Positions 26,401 through 33,631 of a stretch of 64,000 nucleotides of DNA are shown piece after piece. This DNA is from Vicingus serpentipes (lineage in GTDB: Bacteria; Bacteroidota; Bacteroidia; Flavobacteriales_E; Vicingaceae). The position numbers and the translations under genes were made by a program. A model generated the notes under the pieces. It saw only the letters and a list, made by a program, of their open reading frames with translations, made no database searches and was not told the origin of the DNA. Positions within the stretch are counted from its first letter, which is position 1. Each line of letters starts with the position of its first letter. The stretch is from NCBI RefSeq assembly GCF_007993035.1, contig NZ_VOOS01000002.1, positions 310,001 through 374,000 of the forward strand. The letters run 5' to 3'.

Positions 26401-27437
26401 CAGCAACTATTACTGTGGCTTCTCCTGTAAATTTATCTATTCCTAACAACCCTATTAATACTTGTGATACAGCATTATTATTTTCAAATAGCACAGGAGC
26501 TACAACTTATATTTGGTCAACTAATCCAAGTTTTACTGATACGTTAAACACTAACTTACAAACAGATAGTTTAATAGTTATCGTTTCTGACACAACAACT
26601 TATTATCTTTTAGCAACTAATGGCATCTGCTCAAATAATTCAAGTATAACTATTAATCATATTGGAGTTATTATTGATGTGCCAAATGGAGCAGTATGTA
26701 GTGGTCAATCAGATACATTATCTGTTATTAACCTAACAAGTCAACCGCTAACCTATAACTGGCAACCTATTTCAGAAATTATCTCCGGAGAAACAACTGC
26801 GAATCCAATTGTTAACCCTGTAATTACAACTACCTATTTTGTAACTGCTCAAAATGCATTAGGCTGTTCTATGACTGATTCTTCAATTGTTTCAGTTTCT
26901 GGAATTAGCGTAAACGATATTAGCATTACTGCCGATAAGGATACATTATATAATGGCGAAGGAACTTTTTTACATGCTATACCTGACAATAATTTCACAT
27001 ACGTTTGGAATCCATCTAACACATTAAACAATAACACAATTGCAAATCCATTTGCAACGCCAACAACAGAAACTACTTACATTGCTTTATTTACTGAATT
27101 AGTTACTGGATGTCAGTTTTATAAAACCTATACCTTATATGCATGGGAAATTAATTGTGCAGATCCAGATGTTTTCATTCCAAATGCTTTTACACCTAAC
27201 GATGATTTAGAAAATGATGTTTTATATGTTAGAGGAAGATATGTAGAAGAAATGGAATTGAAAATTTATGACAGATGGGGAGAATTGCTATTTGAAACTA
27301 CAAAACAAGATGTTGGCTGGGATGGTACTTATAAAGGTAATAAAGTTGATCCTGCTGTTTATGTTTATCATTTATCTGTAAAATGTATTGATGGTCAAGA
27401 ATATTTTAAAAAAGGGAATGTAACAGTAATTAGATAA
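23451..27437 (+). CDS. T9SS type B secreted protein with SBBP repeats and two PKD modules
   Basis: 1328 residues from ATG 23451; an in-frame TTG 15 nt upstream is less likely because the ATG gives a good signal peptide (MTKRILYLLIVFILCYNN). The N-terminal domain begins GIRFIENKGQWENQV, as in SBBP-repeat proteins. A beta-propeller-like region follows (about 245-735) with repeats such as YSTYIGGTATETVHSL and STYLGGDNKDAGYSI. Two PKD plus Ig-like modules start near 750 and 913 (YLWDFGNGDTTS, YLWDFGNGNTSS). The end (about 1237-1328) is the gliding-motility-associated type B sorting domain: FIPNAFTPNDD, LKIYDRWGELLFET, VGWDGTYKG. It should cross the outer membrane by type IX secretion and attach to the surface. 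The PorP/SprF gene follows with an overlap (TAATGA). Confidence 0.9.
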   Translation: MTKRILYLLIVFILCYNNVRGGDDGIRFIENKGQWENQVLFKANLGNGALFVEKDRFTFNLYNAEEYSKNHFSATQEFTPLKQHAYQVEFINAQSPAISSKSKFSEYYNFILGKDKNKWKSNITAYQIVKYNNLYKNINLNLYSSGNFLKYDFILNPNSNIEDIILNYKGVDELKIDNAGNLIVKTSVGDVIEQQPYSYQLIDGKKVEIKSKYVLKDNLVSFKVSGNYNKSLPLIIDPILIFASYSGSTADNFGMTATYGYDGSLFAGGTVFNNGYPTTLGAYDSSFNGSTGSGITDVCITRYDSTGTNLIYSTYIGGTATETVHSLIANEDNELYLYGATSSLDFPTTLNSYVDTFSGGTSVYYVSNGSNFTNGTDIYIAKLSANGSNLLGSTYLGGSQNDGVNSTANLSYDSLMNNYSDQYRGEIMLDQQGNCYLTSSTKSPDFPILNGFDNTLNGNQDAVIIKLNSDLSELKWSTYLGGDNKDAGYSIKVDTNNFVYVCGGTASNNFPTTLGTINTGYLGGKADGYITKIDTNGSQILSSTLLGTDNYDQCYFIEIDRHGSIYTVGQTRGVFPLVNATYINPNSSSFIVKLNNDLNTIYYSTVFGNGNINAKFCPSAFLVDRCENVYVSGWGGDILTGASLFNMPTTSNAVFPNSPNGFDFYLIVLERNLASQLYGTYFGGPTSREHVDGGTSRFDKNGIVYQSVCAGCGSNDDFPTYPNPGVWSNTNNSNNCNNGTFKFDFEIIPKAQFTVDNFEGCSPLTVTFNNTSNSSDSYLWDFGNGDTTSLVFNPIRTYNTPGTYTISLLIKDSICNTIDTAYQVITVNPPINITAITNDSTSCEPVLLNLSATGATSFIWSSNNQFTDTLNPSLSDTLTVYGGNTITYYVMATNGECSDIDSVTITYHIPSNSNFLLDNIQGCAPLTVNFTNTSGPNDFYLWDFGNGNTSSTVLNPSITYNTPGTYTVSLTITDSICGTTDVKSATITVASPVNLSIPNNPINTCDTALLFSNSTGATTYIWSTNPSFTDTLNTNLQTDSLIVIVSDTTTYYLLATNGICSNNSSITINHIGVIIDVPNGAVCSGQSDTLSVINLTSQPLTYNWQPISEIISGETTANPIVNPVITTTYFVTAQNALGCSMTDSSIVSVSGISVNDISITADKDTLYNGEGTFLHAIPDNNFTYVWNPSNTLNNNTIANPFATPTTETTYIALFTELVTGCQFYKTYTLYAWEINCADPDVFIPNAFTPNDDLENDVLYVRGRYVEEMELKIYDRWGELLFETTKQDVGWDGTYKGNKVDPAVYVYHLSVKCIDGQEYFKKGNVTVIR

Positions 27438-28444
27438 TGAAATCCTTTTTTATTAAAATATTAACACTGAGCAGTATTCTTTTAATTTTTACAAGTTTAA
27501 GAGGACAAGATATCCATTTTTCACAATTCAACAACTCTCCTTTAAACTTAAACCCTGGTCTTACAGGTAGTTTTGTTGGTGACGTTAGATTGGTTGCAAA
27601 TTTAAGAAACCAGTGGAGTTCGGTAACTACTCCCTACTCTACTTATGGTTTAACTATTGAAGGCAATACGATTTTAAACACTCCTTTTAATGTTGGTCTA
27701 GGTTTTTACAACGACAAAGCTGGTGATTCTGAATTTAGCACGTTACAAATTGCTCCTAGCTTAAGTTATACTATATTTTTAGGAGATTCATCTCAAACCA
27801 TTACCATTGGAGGACAACCAACATTTACTCAAAGAAAAATTAACTACGATAAGTTACAATTTGACAACCAGTATAATGGATTAATTTACGACCCAAACTT
27901 AGATAACAACGAAACATTTAGTAATGAAGGAAGAAACTACTTAAATGTTCATAGTGGAATTAGTTGGAATTACAACATCGCTTCAAGAAAATCAATAGCT
28001 GCTGGTATCGCTTTTCACAATATTTTTACGCCAAAGCAAAGTTTTTTTAATGACGATAATATACAATTACACAAACGCTTTACATTCCATACGAATGGAT
28101 TATTTAGGGTAAGTGACAAATTAGATGCTGTTCCGAGTATTTCATTTATGACTCAACATAAGTTTAAAGAATTAATCATTGGTGGTTCAGCTAAATACCA
28201 TTTAAATAACGGAAATTATAAAGCAGCTTATTTAGGAATTTGGTATAGAAATTCAGACGCAGCTTATTTTACTGCTGAGTTAGATTATGGAAACTTTCAT
28301 TTTGGAGCGAGTTACGATTTAAACTTATCTTCTTTAAAAGTAGCTAGTAATAGACGTGGTGGTTTTGAATTTTCTGTGATATACATCTTTGAAAAATATA
28401 GACCTACAATTAAACGTTATAAAGCTTGCCCTAATTATATTTAA
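27437..28444 (+). CDS. PorP/SprF family outer-membrane protein
   Basis: 335 residues with a signal peptide (about 1-23, ending SLRGQ). The mature start DIHFSQFNNSPLNLNPGLTG is the PorP/SprF signature, followed by a 14-strand-type barrel ending YIFEKYRPT. Family members are outer-membrane partners of T9SS type B substrates; SprF is needed for SprB. Its ATG overlaps the stop of the large type B substrate by 1 nt, so this is probably the dedicated surface anchor or export partner of that protein. The TPR/OmpA protein gene follows after 2 nt. Confidence 0.92.
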   Translation: MKSFFIKILTLSSILLIFTSLRGQDIHFSQFNNSPLNLNPGLTGSFVGDVRLVANLRNQWSSVTTPYSTYGLTIEGNTILNTPFNVGLGFYNDKAGDSEFSTLQIAPSLSYTIFLGDSSQTITIGGQPTFTQRKINYDKLQFDNQYNGLIYDPNLDNNETFSNEGRNYLNVHSGISWNYNIASRKSIAAGIAFHNIFTPKQSFFNDDNIQLHKRFTFHTNGLFRVSDKLDAVPSISFMTQHKFKELIIGGSAKYHLNNGNYKAAYLGIWYRNSDAAYFTAELDYGNFHFGASYDLNLSSLKVASNRRGGFEFSVIYIFEKYRPTIKRYKACPNYI

Positions 28445-28446
28445 AA

Positions 28447-30717
28447 TTGAAACTGCTGAGTAAACTAAATATAATTAAGGCTTTTTTAAGTGCTGTTTTT
28501 ACAGTGCTTTTAATGTTAACAGCTACCCTTTCCTATTCTCAATCTCAAAAACAATTAATAAAAGTTGGTGATCAACTATTTGCTGAAGGCGATTATTATG
28601 GAGCAAGCAAATGGTATAACGATGCATTACAGATAGATTCAGTATATCTTGAGTTGAAATATAAATATGCCGAATCTCTTCGTTTATATAACGACTATGC
28701 AAAGGCAGAAAGCCAATACTACTATATCTATAAAAAAGATAATGGAAGAAACTTTCCATTAGCTCCTTTTTGGTACTCTACAATGCTTAAATACAATGGA
28801 GAGTATAATGAAGCGAAAAAATATTTCAAACGTTCTAAACGCCTGTTTACAAAAGATAAAAAAGGGTATCATTATCAGAAAGTAATGCAAGAAATAAACT
28901 CTTGTGAAGAAGCCATTAAGCTAATGAAAGACTCTCTTCCGCTTGACATAAAAAATATTGGGAACAGCATAAATACTTACAACAGTGAATTAGGCGCAAC
29001 ATTAATTAATGACACCATGTTGATTTACTCTTCTTTAAGAGATGAGAAAATGAAAGATGACAACGAAGTATCTGATACTTCTCAATATTTAGTACGCCTA
29101 TTTAAAGCAACTAAAAATGGAGAGTTATGGCAACAAGATTCAAAATTGGAAGAAAAAATAAATGAACAAGGTTTTCATATAGCTAACGGAAGCATTGACA
29201 AAAAAGGGACTACATTTTACTACAATAAATGTGACAATTCGTTTAACTGTAAGATTTATTCCATTTTATTTGAAAATAACACTTGGGGAGAGCCAACAGA
29301 AGTCCCTAACGTAAATCAAGAAAATTCTACAGCTACCCAACCTTTTATTGCTGAAATAAATAACCAAGAAGTATTATTTTTTAGTTCTAACCGTGAAGGT
29401 GGTAAAGGTGAAATGGACATTTGGTACAGTAGAAAAATTAACGGAAATTTTCAAACTCCTGCAAATATTGGTTCAACAATAAATACAATAGAAGATGAAA
29501 TCACTCCTTTTTACGACAACAAAGATTCATCTTTATATTTCAGTTCTAACTGGCATTACGGATTGGGTGGCTTTGATATTTTTAAAGTAAAAACAGATTT
29601 AATTAAAACGCAAGAAATAGAAAATCTAGGCTATCCAATAAACACAAGTACCAACGACTTTTATTACAGCATAAAAAACAATACAGCCTTAATTACTTCT
29701 AACAGAAAAGGCTCTTACACTAAAAAAGGTGAAACTTGTTGTAACGATATTTATTATTATGAAATACCTGACACCATCAAAACCGTTTTCACTACACTTG
29801 AAGAGTTAAACAAATACTTACCAGTTCGTTTATATTTTCATAACGACCACCCTAACCCTAGAACACGAGATACTTTAACTGATTTAAACTACCTAACTAC
29901 TTACAAAGGTTATACTCGCTTATACAATGAATACAAAAGAGAATATGCAGTAGGATTGAAAGGAGAAGTAAAAGAAGATGCCTTTGTTGATATTGAAGAT
30001 TTATTTAGCAGCTACATTGATAAGGGTGCAAGTGATTTAGAAATGTTTACGCCGCTATTAATTAAAGAATTAGAAAAAGGCAAAGAAATTACTTTAACCA
30101 TTAAAGGATTTGCTAGTCCGTTATCTAAAAGCGATTACAATGTAAACTTAACTTTACGTAGAGTTTCAAGCTTAATTAATTACTTAAGCGAATACGAAAA
30201 TGGAATGCTCCTACCCTATATAAATGGAACTGCCAAAAACGGTGGTAAACTAAATTTTGTAAAAGTTCCTTTTGGGGAATACCAATCAGTAAAAACAATT
30301 AGTGATGATATAGACGACAAAAGAAACTCTGTTTATAGTCCTGGAGCTGCGTTAGAACGAAAAATAGAAATTATTGCTATATCGGTTAACGATAGTAATA
30401 ATGTTGCCTTAGATGGTAGCGAAATAGAAAAATTGCCTTTACTAACTTTTAAAGACACTATTCTTACTTTTAGTGAAAACCAATTAGAAAAACGATTTAA
30501 AATAATAAACAACGGTGAGGCTCCTTTACAAATTTTCTCTGCTGAGTTTTGTTCTGATGGTTTTGAAATAATTTACCCTACTGGTGAAATACCAGTTTTA
30601 ACTCCGCTTTACATTACCATAAAACGTACAGCAACTTCTCAACATTATTGTGAGTTAACCCTACTGACCAACACTATACCCAATGTAATTAAGAAAAGAA
30701 TTATAGTTTTTGAGTAA
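28447..30717 (+). CDS. TPR-PD40-OmpA-like envelope protein (PorE-like layout)
   Basis: 756 residues from a TTG start, which gives a signal peptide ending LTATLSYSQS (about 33). Then come TPR-type helices (about 35-150; DQLFAEGDYYGASKWYNDAL), PD40/WD40-like blades (about 195-430; LFFSSNREGGKGEMDIWYSRK, LYFSSNWHYGLGGFDIFK), and an OmpA-like peptidoglycan-binding domain (about 540-650; ITLTIKGFASPLSKSDYNVNLTLRR). A final beta domain (about 665-756, FKDTILTFSENQLEKRFKIINNGEAPLQIF) resembles DUF1573. The layout recalls PorE, which ties the T9SS outer-membrane complex to peptidoglycan. Third gene of the type B substrate-PorP/SprF operon. OmpA residues are divergent, so the domain call is moderate. 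Confidence 0.8.
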   Translation: MKLLSKLNIIKAFLSAVFTVLLMLTATLSYSQSQKQLIKVGDQLFAEGDYYGASKWYNDALQIDSVYLELKYKYAESLRLYNDYAKAESQYYYIYKKDNGRNFPLAPFWYSTMLKYNGEYNEAKKYFKRSKRLFTKDKKGYHYQKVMQEINSCEEAIKLMKDSLPLDIKNIGNSINTYNSELGATLINDTMLIYSSLRDEKMKDDNEVSDTSQYLVRLFKATKNGELWQQDSKLEEKINEQGFHIANGSIDKKGTTFYYNKCDNSFNCKIYSILFENNTWGEPTEVPNVNQENSTATQPFIAEINNQEVLFFSSNREGGKGEMDIWYSRKINGNFQTPANIGSTINTIEDEITPFYDNKDSSLYFSSNWHYGLGGFDIFKVKTDLIKTQEIENLGYPINTSTNDFYYSIKNNTALITSNRKGSYTKKGETCCNDIYYYEIPDTIKTVFTTLEELNKYLPVRLYFHNDHPNPRTRDTLTDLNYLTTYKGYTRLYNEYKREYAVGLKGEVKEDAFVDIEDLFSSYIDKGASDLEMFTPLLIKELEKGKEITLTIKGFASPLSKSDYNVNLTLRRVSSLINYLSEYENGMLLPYINGTAKNGGKLNFVKVPFGEYQSVKTISDDIDDKRNSVYSPGAALERKIEIIAISVNDSNNVALDGSEIEKLPLLTFKDTILTFSENQLEKRFKIINNGEAPLQIFSAEFCSDGFEIIYPTGEIPVLTPLYITIKRTATSQHYCELTLLTNTIPNVIKKRIIVFE

Positions 30718-30734
30718 TCATCTGTACTCCTTTA

Positions 30735-31265
30735 TTATAAATTCACAAACGGGCGCTTGAAAGAGAATGGGGAAAAACACCCAATGAGAATATTAAGAAT
30801 AGTAAATTTTTCATGTTTTTTTTGTATTAGACTTTTAAAAAAACTTTTCAACCAAGCGCCAAAGATAATTAAGAAAATGAAAAGCAAAATTGAACCAAAA
30901 TCATAGAGTAGCACCCATTTCCCCTTATATTTACGCTCTTCTTTACTTTCGCTTATAAATTCCTCCTCAATTGTTTTATATTTACCATTAAACATAAACA
31001 TAAACATAAAATAATGCCCCCCTAATACAACAACAAGTGGCAATATAATATCTTTTTTTGGAAGTCCTAAGGGAATTAGTTGAACATCGAGTATCAGATC
31101 TATTAGCACAGCTAATGAACCAATATTACAAATAAAACTCAAAGACATTATGGTTACAGCGCTAAACTCAGGGACATCCTGTTTCCCAAAAAGCTTCTTT
31201 TGCCAAGTATACAACCAATAATAAGTGTACTTATAAATTTGCCATATTTGCTTTAACCTTATCAT
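30735..31265 (-). CDS. Membrane protein of unknown function
   Basis: 176 residues. Three hydrophobic helices (about 41-62, 73-92, 119-140) lie between a basic, aromatic N-terminus (MIRLKQIWQIYKYTYYWLYT) and a basic C-terminus. I recognise no family. Its ATG overlaps the stop of a broken upstream frame (TAATG), so it was once the second gene of a coupled pair. It converges with the OmpA-like gene, with 17 nt between their ends and no terminator visible. Its intact frame suggests it is still expressed, possibly from the AI-2E operon upstream. Confidence 0.6.
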   Translation of the reverse strand: MIRLKQIWQIYKYTYYWLYTWQKKLFGKQDVPEFSAVTIMSLSFICNIGSLAVLIDLILDVQLIPLGLPKKDIILPLVVVLGGHYFMFMFMFNGKYKTIEEEFISESKEERKYKGKWVLLYDFGSILLFIFLIIFGAWLKSFFKSLIQKKHEKFTILNILIGCFSPFSFKRPFVNL

Positions 31266-31480
31266 TATTCTTCATAGCTTTTATTCTCAGATGATTCTAA
31301 ACTTTCAGATTGAGGATTGGATTTCAATTTAAGCCTTTCTTCATAAAATATTTTTCTAAATCATTTTTAAAATCTATCCCCCAATTGATCGTAAGAGTTT
31401 AGCGCAGTGTAACTCGTTCCATTTAACAAATCAAAACAAGTTAAAAACTCGTGGTTGTCTGAAAGGACGATCGCTAAACT
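31265..31480 (-). pseudogene. 3' remnant of a broken gene upstream of the small membrane protein
   Basis: Three short minus-strand frames read like one protein interrupted by shifts: SLAIVLSDNHEFLTCFDLLN and on through SYTALNSYDQLGDRF, then KNDLEKYF, then YEERLKLKSNPQSESLE to the TAA at 31267-31265. Deleting one T in the run near 31365 and adding one in the run near 31350 would join them. There is no start codon or 5' part; the AI-2E gene end lies 24 nt further upstream. The original protein is not recognised. Composition looks coding, not random, but this is judged by eye. Confidence 0.4.
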
Positions 31481-31503
31481 TTATTTATAACTACGTTTTT
31501 TTA

Positions 31504-32523
31504 TCAATCAATATTCCCTTTATCAGAAAGTAAAATGGCAATTGGTCGGGTTTTATCAAAATTTGAGAAGATGATAACCATAACCACTGTAATAGGCACA
31601 CTAATTATCATACCTGTAACTCCCCAAAGTACTCCCCAAAAAGAAAGAGCAAAAATTGCTACCAGCGAACTTATATTTAAAGAGTTCCCCATTAGTTTTG
31701 GCTCTAATAAATTACCTACCAATACTTGTATTGCCCCAACAAAAACCAAAACCATTAATGCTTGATTAAACTCTCCAAATTGTAACAAACAAAATATGGC
31801 AGGAAATAAAGTGGCTATTAACGAGCCTATTGTTGGTATAAAATTTAATGCAAATATTAAAAAACTCCAAAACAAAGGAGCGTCTATTCCTATTATGGCT
31901 AAAACAATATAACTTAAAGTTCCTGTTATTAAACTTAACAAGGTTTTAAGACCTATATATTTTGTAATAGATCTTTCTATTTTATTTAAAATTTCCGAAA
32001 GTTTAGTGTATTCATTTTTAAACATACCTCTTAACTTAGAATCAAAATTAGCTTCTTCTAAAAAGATAAATAATGCATAAATAATAATAATAAAAGTATT
32101 GCTTAATAAATCGGTAAGCGAATTGAATATTTTCTTTAGAATTAAACCATAATCAAAATCTCCAGAATGTCCTTTTAATATAGAAATTAAGTCAATATTA
32201 AATAAATTGTTAGCCTTAGAAATAACCAACTCAATATTAGCCTCATATACTAAATAAGAGTGTGCTAACTGATTAATATTTGACAATAATAACTTAGAAA
32301 CAAAACCTAGAGTTAATATTAAAACTAAAGATGTAAATAGATTTTTAAACCAGTAAGGAAGGTACTTTTTAATAAATTTTATTTTGTCTAAACTCTGCCT
32401 AATTTTCCGAACTAAAAACCATAACAACAAAGCAAACACAAAAGGAATCAATAAGGTTTTGCCATAAATTAATGTGACAACAATAGCTATTGAGGTGATA
32501 AAAAAATAGGCAGCGCTTTTCAT
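31504..32523 (-). CDS. AI-2E family transporter
   Basis: 339 residues, standard for the AI-2E exporter-like family (TqsA, YdiK). It has eight hydrophobic segments arranged in pairs. The C-terminal half has the family's conserved stretch: IDAPLFWSFLIFALNFIPTI, GSLIATLFP, VLVGNLLEPKLMGNSLNIS and WGVLWGVTGMIISVPITVVM. The family includes exporters of small signals and Na+/H+ antiporter-like proteins, and the substrate cannot be inferred. It follows the M48 gene by 9 nt and is the last clear gene of the giant-clpS-M48 operon. Confidence 0.88.
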   Translation of the reverse strand: MKSAAYFFITSIAIVVTLIYGKTLLIPFVFALLLWFLVRKIRQSLDKIKFIKKYLPYWFKNLFTSLVLILTLGFVSKLLLSNINQLAHSYLVYEANIELVISKANNLFNIDLISILKGHSGDFDYGLILKKIFNSLTDLLSNTFIIIIYALFIFLEEANFDSKLRGMFKNEYTKLSEILNKIERSITKYIGLKTLLSLITGTLSYIVLAIIGIDAPLFWSFLIFALNFIPTIGSLIATLFPAIFCLLQFGEFNQALMVLVFVGAIQVLVGNLLEPKLMGNSLNISSLVAIFALSFWGVLWGVTGMIISVPITVVMVIIFSNFDKTRPIAILLSDKGNID

Positions 32524-32532
32524 TTAAGTTTT

Positions 32533-33345
32533 TTAGTTTCCTGCTTTAGCATAATACGATTCCGCTACAGGTAACCATTCAGTAATTCTAGCAATACGTG
32601 TATCATGATTTGGGTGTGTACTCAAAAATTCGGGTACTCCACTACCTCCACCTGAAGCAGCTTTCATTCTTTCCCAAAAAGGGATCGCTTCTTTAGGTTG
32701 ATAACCTGCCATTGCCATAAATACCATTCCTAATTTATCAGCTTCACTTTCGTGGTTTCTACCAAAAGCCAAAATACTTGTACTGGATGCTGCACCATAA
32801 GCTCCTAAAAATAAAGCTTGTGTTTCTGCTGGTTTTTCTTTTAACGCAACAGCTAAACCTGCTGCACCAGCAGCAGCAACTAACCCTTGGCTCATTCGCT
32901 CATTTCCATGTCGTGCAATAGCATGAGCTATTTCATGCCCCATAACTACTGCCAAACCTTCATCAGTTTGAGCTACAGGCATAATCCCCGTATAAACAAC
33001 AACTTTACCCCCAGGCATACACCATGCGTTTATTGCATTGTCGTTTACCAAGTTAAACTCCCATTTGTAATTTTTAATCTTATTACCCATTCCCTCATCA
33101 TTCATATATTTTTCAACAGCTGCAGCAATTCGTTCACCAACTCGTTTTACACGTTTAGTATCTTCGTTTGTATCAGACATTGGAGGATTTTCTTGTAAAA
33201 AAGCTCCATATTGAGTTAAACTCATGCTCATCAATTGACTTTCTGGCAATAAGTTCATTTGTCTTCTACCAGAAATTGGCACTTTAGAACAAGCAACCAA
33301 ACCAATAACTATAGCTGTTAAAACAGCAGGTTTTAAAAATCTCAT
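32533..33345 (-). CDS. M48 family metalloprotease lipoprotein
   Basis: 270 residues. The lipobox IGLVAC (Cys19) marks a lipoprotein. The catalytic HExxH is in VVMGHEIAHAIARHGNERMS near residue 140, and the third zinc ligand Glu is in NHESEADKLGMVFMAMAGY. The family includes BepA and LoiP, periplasmic proteases that check outer-membrane protein assembly. Here it is likely a periplasm-facing lipoprotein doing envelope quality control. It follows clpS by 16 nt, so two proteolysis-related genes are co-transcribed behind the giant envelope protein. Confidence 0.92.
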   Translation of the reverse strand: MRFLKPAVLTAIVIGLVACSKVPISGRRQMNLLPESQLMSMSLTQYGAFLQENPPMSDTNEDTKRVKRVGERIAAAVEKYMNDEGMGNKIKNYKWEFNLVNDNAINAWCMPGGKVVVYTGIMPVAQTDEGLAVVMGHEIAHAIARHGNERMSQGLVAAAGAAGLAVALKEKPAETQALFLGAYGAASSTSILAFGRNHESEADKLGMVFMAMAGYQPKEAIPFWERMKAASGGGSGVPEFLSTHPNHDTRIARITEWLPVAESYYAKAGN

Positions 33346-33361
33346 TTTGTGTTTTTTGGTC

Positions 33362-33631
33362 TTAATTTATTTCAACTGTTAAACCATTATCTGCCAATAT
33401 TTCAGCGATAATACTTAACTCTTCTATTACTCCACTTTTAACCGTACACTTTCCTTTGTGGTGTACCAAAAAAGCACATTGTTCAGCTTGTATAGCATCA
33501 TGCTTACAAACTTTTACCAATAAATTAATTACATGATCAAATGTATTGTCGTTATCATTAAACAATACAAGGTGTTTCTTTTCGGTTTTTACCGATTTCG
33601 TTTCTTTTTTCTCTAAAACTTCTGTATTCAT
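33362..33631 (-). CDS. clpS: ATP-dependent Clp protease adaptor ClpS
   Basis: 89 residues. The core HLVLFNDNDNTFDHVINLLVKV is the ClpS N-degron-binding region, followed by EQCAFLVHHKGKCTVKSG. A lysine- and glutamate-rich N-terminal tail (1-22) precedes it. ClpS delivers substrates with N-degrons to ClpAP/ClpCP in the cytoplasm. Its ATG overlaps the TAA of the 2307-residue protein (TAATG), so its translation is coupled to that gene. Confidence 0.94.
   Translation of the reverse strand: MNTEVLEKKETKSVKTEKKHLVLFNDNDNTFDHVINLLVKVCKHDAIQAEQCAFLVHHKGKCTVKSGVIEELSIIAEILADNGLTVEIN

Noticed and set aside
32887-33198. 103-codon plus-strand open frame
   Set aside because: Antisense to the M48 protease gene with HExxH intact on the other strand; no family features of its own.
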